Source of the DNA: an uncultured Clostridia bacterium
GTDB taxonomy: Bacteria > Bacillota > Clostridia > Christensenellales > UBA1242
Assembly: GCA_934754445.1 (NCBI GenBank)
Contig: CAKVHZ010000015.1
Coordinates: 1-23,899, forward strand
Direction: 5' to 3'
Length of the DNA: 23,899 nt
Part shown: one piece after another, positions 1 through 6,351 of the stretch
How the letters are laid out: every line of letters starts with the position of its first letter
Numbering within the stretch: the stretch's first letter is position 1
Translations under genes and position numbers: made by a program
The notes under the pieces: model-generated
Databases searched by the model: none
The model's input: only the letters and a program-made list of their open reading frames with translations
Told to the model about the DNA's origin: nothing

Positions 1-475
1 GCGTTAAAGGGCACATCGATGAAGTTTCTGGTGTTTGCTTTGGTTGCCCAAATTGGGGCAGATGCTGGGAGTTAAGATTAATGGGCGCATTATAACGGCA
101 TATAATTACCGACCCATTTTTCGTGGAGACCTAAAAGGTGGATTTTTATAATTTACTAATTAGGATTAAACCTGCTATGTGACGAATAAAAAGTTATGTA
201 CAGAGTAGCCTGTTTTGAGTGAATATAGCGAATATACATATCAATGATTGAAACTTTATTTGCAAAATAGACTAGTTAAATACTTTTTGTGTTAAGGAAA
301 TCTTCTAGGCAGAATATCTTTTGGGGATTATAGTGTAATCTAAGTGGCAATTCGGTAAAAGGTCAAGTTTAAACAGAAATGGCATATTCGGCGACGGTAT
401 GTTGCTTGATTGGGAAATCCAACCGAACCTAAGTTGCAAGGTTTACTCGGAAGGTCATCTCTAATTTTTTTATTT
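1..475 (+). ncRNA. ole: OLE RNA (ornate large extremophilic RNA), 5' end cut by window
   Basis: There is no credible reading frame here, and the composition is clearly richer in G+C than the flanking AT-rich DNA. Local pairing is visible: TGCCC (45-49) with GGGCA (56-60), AATGGG (80-85) with CCCATT (113-118), ATTATA (89-94) with TATAAT (101-106), and a TTGG/CCAA stem around 410-423. The block ends just before a small multi-helix membrane protein gene and lies upstream of argR-recN-spoIVB-spo0A. That is the recognised setting of OLE RNA, an RNA of about 600 nt that binds the membrane protein OapA and is tied to tolerance of short-chain alcohols, cold and Mg2+ stress in Bacillota. About 475 nt are visible, so roughly the first fifth is probably outside the window. 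The identification rests on context, size and recalled similarity to conserved OLE segments, not on an alignment. Alternatives such as RNase P, tmRNA and 6S show none of their hallmark motifs. Confidence 0.8.
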
Positions 476-487
476 AAAAGGTATTAA

Positions 488-1063
488 ATGAAAGAAAATA
501 ATCAAAAGCCCAAAAAGAAGTTAATAAATTGGGTCTATTCGGTTAGGGTGTTACTGATAACTCTAACTATGAGTTTTATATTAAACTTATCTAGCGAAAC
601 ATTGCTTAGTAATGTTGGTTTAATTATTTCGTTTATAATATTATTTATATTTATATCAATATCTATCTTATTTGATATGATAGGTGTGGCAGTAACAGCG
701 GGGAATTTAGAACCATTTTTGTCTAGAGCATCTAAAAAGGAAAAAGGTGCTAAAGAAGCAATAAAACTAATTAAGAATGCGGAAAAGATTTCAAGTTTTT
801 GTTGCGATATTGTAGGAGATAGTTGCGGAATACTATCGGGTGCGATGGGTGCAAGTATTTGTGCTAAAATTTGTTTAACAAGTGGCGATTTTAAATCTAT
901 AATAATTGCAACACTAGTTAGTAGTTCAATTGCGTCTTTAACGGTTTTTGGAAAAGCGGTATTTAAAAGCATAGCAGTAAATAAATCAGATGATATTATA
1001 ATGAAAGTGGGGAAATTTTTAAATTTTTTCAAAATAAAAAAGAAAAATAATAACAAAAAATAA
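488..1063 (+). CDS. oapA: OLE-associated membrane protein OapA
   Basis: A 191-aa protein with four hydrophobic segments at about residues 17-36, 43-66, 109-130 and 135-158. The N-terminus is Lys-rich and the C-terminal tail very basic (KIKKKNNNKK), fitting an RNA-contacting membrane protein. Between helices 2 and 3 lies a charged amphipathic stretch (about 74-100) that resembles the DUF21 membrane module of CNNM/CorC-type Mg2+ transporters. Known OapA proteins are of similar size and are encoded directly after OLE RNA, as here: the gene starts about 12 nt after the RNA-like block, with AAAAGG 6 nt before the ATG. OapA recruits OLE RNA to the membrane. No promoter is visible between RNA and gene, so they are probably one transcript ending at the terminator at 1084-1122. 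The name depends on the RNA call next door; the alternative is an uncharacterised four-helix membrane protein. Confidence 0.75.
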   Translation: MKENNQKPKKKLINWVYSVRVLLITLTMSFILNLSSETLLSNVGLIISFIILFIFISISILFDMIGVAVTAGNLEPFLSRASKKEKGAKEAIKLIKNAEKISSFCCDIVGDSCGILSGAMGASICAKICLTSGDFKSIIIATLVSSSIASLTVFGKAVFKSIAVNKSDDIIMKVGKFLNFFKIKKKNNNKK

Positions 1064-1083
1064 TAAAATTTTAACAAATTTAT

Positions 1084-1122
1084 AAAAAATAGGGGTAATT
1101 AAATTTTTGCTCCTATTTTTTT
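1084..1122 (+). terminator. Rho-independent terminator of the OLE-oapA transcript
   Basis: A-rich arm AAAAATAGGGG (about 1085-1095) pairs with CTCCTATTTTT (1110-1120) across a 14-nt loop and is followed by more T residues. It lies 21 nt after the oapA stop and separates oapA from argR. Confidence 0.8.
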
Positions 1123-1129
1123 GTTGTCC

Positions 1130-1167
1130 ATATTTAGTATTATGCAAATAAAAACAATACTAAATAT
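1130..1167. repeat. 12-bp perfect inverted repeat
   Basis: ATATTTAGTATT (1130-1141) and AATACTAAATAT (1156-1167) are exact reverse complements separated by 14 nt. There is no T-tract, so it is not a classic terminator. It lies between the oapA terminator and the ARG-box array; its role is unknown. Confidence 0.65.
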
Positions 1168-1173
1168 TGTGCT

Positions 1174-1306
1174 TGTATAAATATTCATGGGGCGTATGCA
1201 TAAATTTGTATATTTATAAAAAATTTTTTGTATAATTATGCAAAATCGCTTGCATATTTATAAAATTGAGTGTATAATTATTTTACATACTTTGAATAAG
1301 TATAAA
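1174..1306 (+). promoter_or_regulatory. Array of ARG-box-like operators upstream of argR
   Basis: Two 14-mers fit the ArgR operator core TGNATWWWWATNCA exactly: TGTATAAATATTCA at 1174-1187 and TGTATAATTATGCA at 1229-1242. Four more keep a good left half-site: TGTATATTTATAAA at 1207, TGCATATTTATAAA at 1251, TGTATAATTATTTT at 1271 and TGAATAAGTATAAA at 1293. Starts at 1207, 1229, 1251, 1271 and 1293 are 20-22 bp apart, about two helical turns and close to the centre spacing of paired ARG boxes. The array covers the argR promoter, implying autoregulation by the ArgR hexamer. Confidence 0.6.
1250..1278 (+). promoter_or_regulatory. Sigma-A-type promoter of argR
   Basis: TTGCAT (1250-1255), 17 bp, TATAAT (1273-1278). 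The -35 box lies inside the ARG-like box at 1251 and the -10 inside the one at 1271, so bound ArgR would occlude RNA polymerase. A weaker upstream copy exists (TTGTAT 1206-1211, TATAAT 1231-1236, 19-bp spacing). Confidence 0.65.
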
Positions 1307-1326
1307 TTTAAAGGAGAATTTTATTT

Positions 1327-1776
1327 ATGGCACGCTCACTAAGACAAAATAAAATATTAGAAATAATTGCTAAAAATGAAATTGAAACACAAGATGAATT
1401 GGTTCAGTCTTTAAGAAATTTAAACTTTGATGTAACACAAGCTACAGTTTCTAGAGATATTAAAGAACTAGGATTAATTAAAATTTTGTCTGATAGCAAA
1501 AAATATAAATATGCTTATGTAGAAACCAACGAACAACAAATTTCTAACAAAATAGTTGGCATTTATAAAGAAGTTGTTATAAGTGTTAAAATTGCTTTAA
1601 ATTTAGTTGTTGTTAAAACATTAAAAGGTTTCGCTAGTGGAATTTCAAGTTACATAGATAAAATGAATATAGATAAGTTAATGGGCACAGTTTATGGCGA
1701 AGATACTGTGATGTGTATAACCGAAAACACTACAGATGCTGAAAGTGTTTATGAAAAATTAATTAATATAATTTAA
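1327..1776 (+). CDS. argR: Arginine repressor ArgR/AhrC
   Basis: A 149-aa protein, the usual length of the family. The N-terminal winged helix (about 1-65) carries the hallmark ATVSRDIKEL segment (residues 39-48). The C-terminal oligomerisation and arginine-binding domain holds GTVYGEDTVMC (120-130) with the Asp-Thr pair of the ligand pocket. ArgR hexamers use arginine as corepressor to control arginine synthesis and catabolism. AAGGAG (1311-1316) precedes the ATG by about 10 nt. The gene is monocistronic, with its own promoter under an array of ARG-like boxes and a terminator overlapping its stop codon. Its position between OLE-oapA and recN matches the conserved Bacillota order, although dxs, tlyA and nadK, often present between oapA and argR, are absent here. 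Confidence 0.95.
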   Translation: MARSLRQNKILEIIAKNEIETQDELVQSLRNLNFDVTQATVSRDIKELGLIKILSDSKKYKYAYVETNEQQISNKIVGIYKEVVISVKIALNLVVVKTLKGFASGISSYIDKMNIDKLMGTVYGEDTVMCITENTTDAESVYEKLINII

Positions 1777-1798
1777 GACTTTTAATAAGTCTTTTTTT
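1775..1798 (+). terminator. Terminator overlapping the argR stop codon
   Basis: AAGACTT (1775-1781), loop TTAAT, AAGTCTT (1787-1793) running into a T-tract to 1798. The first arm begins within the TAA stop (1774-1776). Confidence 0.8.
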
Positions 1799-1826
1799 AT
1801 TAAAATTTTAAAATCATAAACATTGT

Positions 1827-1855
1827 TTGATTTTCTTTTTTAATTATTATATAAT
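1827..1855 (+). promoter_or_regulatory. recN promoter, predicted leaderless
   Basis: TTGATT (1827-1832), 17 bp, TATAAT (1850-1855). The recN ATG begins at 1862, only 6 nt after the -10 box, where transcription should start. No Shine-Dalgarno lies between. Confidence 0.7.
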
Positions 1856-1861
1856 TAAAGT

Positions 1862-3550
1862 ATGTTAAAAACTATTAAGATAAAAAATGTTGCACTAATT
1901 AGTGAAGCAACAGTTAATTTTTGTTCTGGTTTAAATATTATAAGCGGGGAAACAGGTGCAGGGAAAAGTGTTTTGCTTGACTGTATCGGTTTAATTTTAG
2001 GTGCAAAAGCAGATAAAACCTTAATTAAAAACGGAGAAGAGTTTTTAAAGGTTGAAGGTATTTTTGAAGTCAGTAAAAAACCGAATATTGAAGAATTATT
2101 TAATGATTTAGACTTAGAGTTTGACGAATGCTTGATAATTTCTAGGAAAGTTACAATTGATGGCAAAAACGAAGTTAAATTAAATGGTCAAACTGTCCCA
2201 CTAAGTTTTATTAAAAATATAACAAAACTTTTAATTGATATTCATTCTCAAAATGAAAATTTAGTAATATTAAATAAGCAAAATCAACTAAAACTATTAG
2301 ACAACCATTTAAAAACTGATTTTAGCGAAATTACATCACTATATAATCAATTAAACGATATCAAAAAAGAAATTAGAGGGCTTGATAAAGATGATAGCAT
2401 AAGAGCCAGGGAACTAGAACTACTTGAATATCAAATTAAAGAAATAGAAGATGCTAAAATTAAAGAAAATGAAGAAGAAGAAATAAAAAATGAGTTAATC
2501 TTATTAAAAAATTTAGAGAAAGTGTCAACTTCGGTTAATTCAATTAAAGATTATTACGATAGCGGTTTAACAAATATTTCTTCTATGATTAAAAAGATGC
2601 TTTTAGAAATAAATAATATTTCTAAGTATAACGATAATGTGAAAGTGCTTGAAGATAGAGTTAATTCGGCATATATTGACTTAGATGATAGTGTTAATGA
2701 AATTTTAAATTTATTTGATATTAATTTTGATGAAAACCATTTTAATGAATTAGATGAAAGGCTTGATTTATATAAGTCTTTGCACAAAAAATATGGCAAT
2801 AGTTATGAAGATATAACTAAATATTTATGTGAAATAAAGGAAAAACGAGATAGTTTAATAAATGCTGAAGAAAGGCTAAATAATTTAAATAAGTTAAAAA
2901 ATGATGTTTTAGACAAGGCATATATTCTAAGTGAAAAATTAACAGACAAACGAAAAAAATATGCTAAAACTTTTGAAAAAGAGATTCTAGAAGAGTTAAA
3001 AGAACTTTCTATGCCAAACGCAAAAGTTGATTTTAAGTTTAATGATTACACAAAAGAGAATTTTGAAGATGTTTTTACAAAAGAAGGTGCAGACATTGTT
3101 GAACTTATGTTTTCGGCAAATTTAGGGGAAAGTGTAAAACCTTTAAATTTAGTGGCTTCTGGCGGGGAAATTTCTCGTTTAAACCTAGCAATTAAGACTT
3201 TAACAAGTGAAAACGATAATATTGATACTATGATTTTTGATGAACTTGATACAGGAATTAGCGGTTCGGCTTCAGTAGCAACTAGTAAAAAACTTGCTAA
3301 AATCTCTAAAAATCATCAAATCATTGCGGTTTCTCATCTATTCCAAATTTGTGCTATGGCCGACAAAAACATTTTAGTCAAAAAAATAGAAAAAGATGGA
3401 AAAACAATTTCTCTTCCTGTTGAACTTAGTGGAGAAGAAGCAGTGAACGAACTTTGTAGATTTTTAAGTGTAGATGAAATAACTGAAGCTACAATAACTC
3501 ATGCAAAAGAAGTCAAGGAGTATTTGGACAGTTATAAAAAATCAATTTAA
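1862..3550 (+). CDS. recN: DNA repair protein RecN
   Basis: A 562-aa SMC-like ATPase, the normal RecN length. Walker A is GETGAGKS (residues 29-36), followed by a long central coiled coil rich in Glu, Lys and Leu (about 160-390). The ABC signature VASGGEISRLNLA, Walker B TMIFDELDTGISG and the switch segment AVSHLFQICAMAD follow near the C-terminus. RecN binds DNA ends at double-strand breaks and helps hold and align them for RecA-dependent recombination. It follows argR, as in most Bacillota. The start lies 6 nt after a consensus -10 box and lacks a ribosome binding site, so a leaderless mRNA is predicted. A LexA box was not obvious. Confidence 0.96.
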   Translation: MLKTIKIKNVALISEATVNFCSGLNIISGETGAGKSVLLDCIGLILGAKADKTLIKNGEEFLKVEGIFEVSKKPNIEELFNDLDLEFDECLIISRKVTIDGKNEVKLNGQTVPLSFIKNITKLLIDIHSQNENLVILNKQNQLKLLDNHLKTDFSEITSLYNQLNDIKKEIRGLDKDDSIRARELELLEYQIKEIEDAKIKENEEEEIKNELILLKNLEKVSTSVNSIKDYYDSGLTNISSMIKKMLLEINNISKYNDNVKVLEDRVNSAYIDLDDSVNEILNLFDINFDENHFNELDERLDLYKSLHKKYGNSYEDITKYLCEIKEKRDSLINAEERLNNLNKLKNDVLDKAYILSEKLTDKRKKYAKTFEKEILEELKELSMPNAKVDFKFNDYTKENFEDVFTKEGADIVELMFSANLGESVKPLNLVASGGEISRLNLAIKTLTSENDNIDTMIFDELDTGISGSASVATSKKLAKISKNHQIIAVSHLFQICAMADKNILVKKIEKDGKTISLPVELSGEEAVNELCRFLSVDEITEATITHAKEVKEYLDSYKKSI

Positions 3551-3632
3551 CAAAAATTGTAAGTTTGTTATAAGAATAATATTAAAAAAACTATTTAAAC
3601 TACTTTCATAGTTGTAGAAAGGAGTTTTAGAA

Positions 3633-4850
3633 ATGGTCAATAACAAAAAACTGATATTTTTAATACTATTTGTTTTAGTTATTGGCTTTTTTTTGTCTAA
3701 TATTTCACCTTTAAGTCATTATACTTTTATGACTTATGCGGACCTTGATGACTTAAACTATGCTATAAATAATAAAACTTTTGGTGGGTTTTATTCTTTA
3801 AAAATAAATAACGATTATGTTAATGCGGATAATTCTAATAATTTAGTAAAAGTGGATATTAAACTTTTTAATGCTATAACGGTTAATTCTTTTTATGTGA
3901 ATACTAATAAAGAAAAAATTTATGCTGGCGGAAATAGTATTGGCATAACATTAAACACAAAAGGTGTTATTTTAATGGGAAGTAATAGCATTATAACTAA
4001 AAATGGGCTTGTTGACACCTTAAAAGGTGGCGACCTTCAGGTTGGAGATACAATTTTAAAACTAAATGATGAGATTATATATAATATAGATAATATAACA
4101 GATATAATTAATAGAGAAGAAAATTTGGGGGAAAGGGTAAAAGTTACTTATGTTAGAAAAAATAAGGAATATGAAACCTATTTGTTACCTGCTCTCGATA
4201 TAGAAAGTGGCGAATATAAACTTGGAATTTGGGTGAAAAATGATGCTAGTGGAGTTGGAACTTTAACCTATGTGAAAGAAAACGGAGATTTTGGGGCACT
4301 TGGGCATTCAATTAATGTTGGTGGAACTAAACAGGCCTATGAAATAACTACCGGTAAAGTATATAATTGTAGTATTATTGGTGTAAATAAAGGTAGAAAG
4401 GGAAGTGCTGGAGAACTAAAGGGCTTATTTTTACAGGGCAAAAATGTTCAAGGTGAAATTTCAAAAAATATTTCTACAGGTGTTTATGGGAATTTAGATT
4501 TAAACTCTAAACTATATGAAGAAGTTAAATCTAGGGAATATGAAATTGGTGGAAGATTAACTGCCAGACCAGGCAAAGCAAAAATTTTAAGTTGTATAAA
4601 TGGAACAGAAGTAAAAGAATATGATATAGAAATAATTAAAACCAATTATCAAAATTCTTCTAAAGAAAAAAGCATGGTTATAAAAGTTACCGATAAAGAA
4701 TTACTTGAAAAAACTGGGGGAATTGTTCAGGGAATGAGCGGAAGTCCAATAATACAAAAAGGTAAAATAATTGGAGCGGTAACCCATGTGTTTATAAATG
4801 ATAGCACAAAAGGATTCGGATTATACTTGGATTGGATGATAAATAATTAA
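3633..4850 (+). CDS. spoIVB: SpoIVB family serine peptidase (S55), sporulation signalling
   Basis: A 405-aa protein with an N-terminal signal anchor (about 6-22), a PDZ domain (about 95-185, including LKGGDLQVGDTILKLNDEII) and a C-terminal S55 peptidase domain. Catalytic candidates are His225 in GALGHSI and Ser369 in QGMSGSP; the closing segment GAVTHVF-NDSTKGFG is typical of SpoIVB. In B. subtilis, SpoIVB is secreted from the forespore into the intermembrane space, where it cleaves SpoIVFA and releases pro-sigma-K processing. AAAGGAG (3617-3623) precedes the ATG by 9 nt. It lies between recN and spo0A, the standard order. Clostridia often lack the SpoIVFA/FB partners, so its substrate here is uncertain. 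Confidence 0.95.
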   Translation: MVNNKKLIFLILFVLVIGFFLSNISPLSHYTFMTYADLDDLNYAINNKTFGGFYSLKINNDYVNADNSNNLVKVDIKLFNAITVNSFYVNTNKEKIYAGGNSIGITLNTKGVILMGSNSIITKNGLVDTLKGGDLQVGDTILKLNDEIIYNIDNITDIINREENLGERVKVTYVRKNKEYETYLLPALDIESGEYKLGIWVKNDASGVGTLTYVKENGDFGALGHSINVGGTKQAYEITTGKVYNCSIIGVNKGRKGSAGELKGLFLQGKNVQGEISKNISTGVYGNLDLNSKLYEEVKSREYEIGGRLTARPGKAKILSCINGTEVKEYDIEIIKTNYQNSSKEKSMVIKVTDKELLEKTGGIVQGMSGSPIIQKGKIIGAVTHVFINDSTKGFGLYLDWMINN

Positions 4851-4905
4851 TCATTTTTGTAAAGCCAACATTGTTTTTGTAAAAAAAAATAAATTTTTTA
4901 AAAAA

Positions 4906-4947
4906 TGTCGTAATTTGCTTGATTTATTATTTTTTTTACATTATACT
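4906..4947 (+). promoter_or_regulatory. Promoter of the spo0A-like gene with a near-0A box
   Basis: TTGATT (4919-4924), 17 bp, TATACT (4942-4947) forms a sigma-A-type promoter. TGTCGTA (4906-4912), just upstream of the -35, matches the Spo0A box TGTCGAA at six of seven positions, suggesting autoregulation. The promoter lies downstream of a possible TTG codon at 4915, which argues for the ATG at 4981. Confidence 0.5.
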
Positions 4948-4980
4948 AATAAAACACACAACAAAAAGAGGGTATGTGTT

Positions 4981-5688
4981 ATGTCAAATACAAATTATGC
5001 AATATTTTATTCAAGTGAAGATTATGATTCGGTTTTAAAAATAAAAGAAGCATGTAGTCAAACAAAGTTAAATTTATGTATAGAAACTGATTTCTATATC
5101 TTTCTTACCAAAGTAGTAAAATTAAAACCAAAATTTATTTTTATTGATGGGCTTATTAAAGATTTGAATATGTTACCACTAGATGTTTTGGATAATGATG
5201 TTTTAAAAGTCAGCACAAAAATCGCAATAATTAATTATAAATTAAATAAAGAATATATTGATGATATTAGCATTAATAATCTTTGTGGTTATATTTTAAA
5301 TAGTAAAGTTTACTATATAAAGCCATCTATAAAAGTTGACATAGATTACATAAATAGTTTTTTATTAAAACTTAATTTTAGTTCTTCCCATAAAGGGAAA
5401 GATTATATTAAGGAATGTATTTCTTTAATTTTAGAAGATAAGCTTTCTTATAATTATTTGAATACAAAATGTTATCCGGTAATCGCAGGGAATTTTAGAA
5501 CAGAAACAATTAATATTGATAGGGATATAAGAACAGCGATTAAAAGAGCATATGAAAATAGAAATAATGAGTATTGGGAAGAACTTTTCAATACTTCTTT
5601 TGATAAAATGCCAACTAGTAAAAACTTTATTTATATGTGTGTTGATAAATTAAAAGAATTATTTAATGGCGAATTATGTAAAATTTAA
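4981..5688 (+). CDS. spo0A: Spo0A-like response regulator with degenerate receiver
   Basis: A 235-aa protein from this ATG, which follows AGAGGG; B. subtilis Spo0A has 267 aa. The C-terminal half (about 135-230) carries the Spo0A effector pattern: GKDYIKECISLIL, CYPVIAGNF, the helix-turn-helix region DRDIRTAIKRAYENRNN, then PTSKNFIYMCVDKL. The N-terminal half is a weak receiver domain: Asp56 in FIFIDG and Lys114 in YYIKP fit the phosphoacceptor and conserved Lys, but the acidic pair that binds Mg2+ is Ser11-Ser12. The recognition helix also departs from the usual SRVERAIRHAIE. Spo0A is the master regulator of sporulation entry. The position after spoIVB supports orthology, so this may be a fast-evolving, phosphorylation-altered Spo0A. 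Confidence 0.8.
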   Translation: MSNTNYAIFYSSEDYDSVLKIKEACSQTKLNLCIETDFYIFLTKVVKLKPKFIFIDGLIKDLNMLPLDVLDNDVLKVSTKIAIINYKLNKEYIDDISINNLCGYILNSKVYYIKPSIKVDIDYINSFLLKLNFSSSHKGKDYIKECISLILEDKLSYNYLNTKCYPVIAGNFRTETINIDRDIRTAIKRAYENRNNEYWEELFNTSFDKMPTSKNFIYMCVDKLKELFNGELCKI

Positions 5689-5704
5689 TTTAATATAATA
5701 ATAT

Positions 5705-6307
5705 ATGAATAATTTTTTCTATAAACTAAAAAGGGAATTTAAAAACCGTGTTAAAGAAAACAAACTCTTTTTAGTTTTTTTGTTTAGTTTTTTTATTTTA
5801 GGAATTGTAATTAGCATAATTTGCTACATTAAATTTAGAGATGTTATTACTATAAAGAATTTAACTGATAAATTCTTTATAGATTTTTTAAAAGGTCAAA
5901 AATCAATTTTTGGTTATTGTTTTCTTAAACTCTTAAAGTTTTTATTAATTTATTTCTTAGTTATATTGTTATGTTATAATAACTATTCTTGTTATTTAAT
6001 ATGTTTATATGTTTTATATTTTAGTTATAGTTTAATTTTTAATTTATGCTTAATTACTTTATGCTTTGGATTTTTCGGCTTTATTTATGGGTTATTATTC
6101 ATATTAATTTTTGGTTTAATATACTTAATGTTGATTGGTTGTTTAAGCTTATTATGTAAAAATTGTAGAAATTGTAGAACCTATTTTGCTACTATTTGTG
6201 AAAATTATTTAGGGATACTTATCATATTAGGATTAACCTTAATCTTATTAATTTTAGAATTAATATTTATTCCAATGTTAACAAAAACTTTTATTATAGT
6301 TTTATGA
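5705..6307 (+). CDS. SpoIIM-like membrane protein
   Basis: A 200-aa, very hydrophobic protein with a basic N-terminus (KLKREFKNRVKENK) and about five to six membrane spans (21-42, 76-92, 96-118, 120-150, 168-190). Size, topology and the position directly before dacF recall SpoIIM, which with SpoIID and SpoIIP drives engulfment; spoIIM and dacF lie close together in B. subtilis, with xerD, drm and pupG between. No diagnostic motif settles the assignment. A Cys-rich patch CKNCRNC (151-157) between helices is odd. The gene starts 16 nt after the spo0A-like stop with no Shine-Dalgarno. TATAAT at 5694-5699 sits 5 nt before the ATG, but no good -35 is seen. It ends in TGA, evidence that TGA is a stop here. 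Confidence 0.5.
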   Translation: MNNFFYKLKREFKNRVKENKLFLVFLFSFFILGIVISIICYIKFRDVITIKNLTDKFFIDFLKGQKSIFGYCFLKLLKFLLIYFLVILLCYNNYSCYLICLYVLYFSYSLIFNLCLITLCFGFFGFIYGLLFILIFGLIYLMLIGCLSLLCKNCRNCRTYFATICENYLGILIILGLTLILLILELIFIPMLTKTFIIVL

Positions 6308-6351
6308 ATAAAAAAATGAAATTATCTAAAACTAACAAAAAGAGAGGAATT

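Noticed and set aside
535..1077. A 180-codon open frame on the minus strand opposite oapA
   Set aside because: It mirrors the hydrophobic oapA codons, has no Shine-Dalgarno or promoter and runs through the terminator region; a shadow of oapA.
3551..3632. A forespore (sigma-G-type) promoter before spoIVB, GAATA at 3574
   Set aside because: No matching -10 at the required spacing; the signal is too weak in such AT-rich DNA.
4915..4980. A TTG start that would lengthen the Spo0A-like protein by 22 residues
   Set aside because: The promoter (4919-4947) lies downstream of that TTG, and the ATG at 4981 has AGAGGG in front of it.
6304..6351. Upstream ATG codons for dacF
   Set aside because: They would place 16 extra basic residues before the signal peptide; the ATG at 6352 has a good ribosome binding site.
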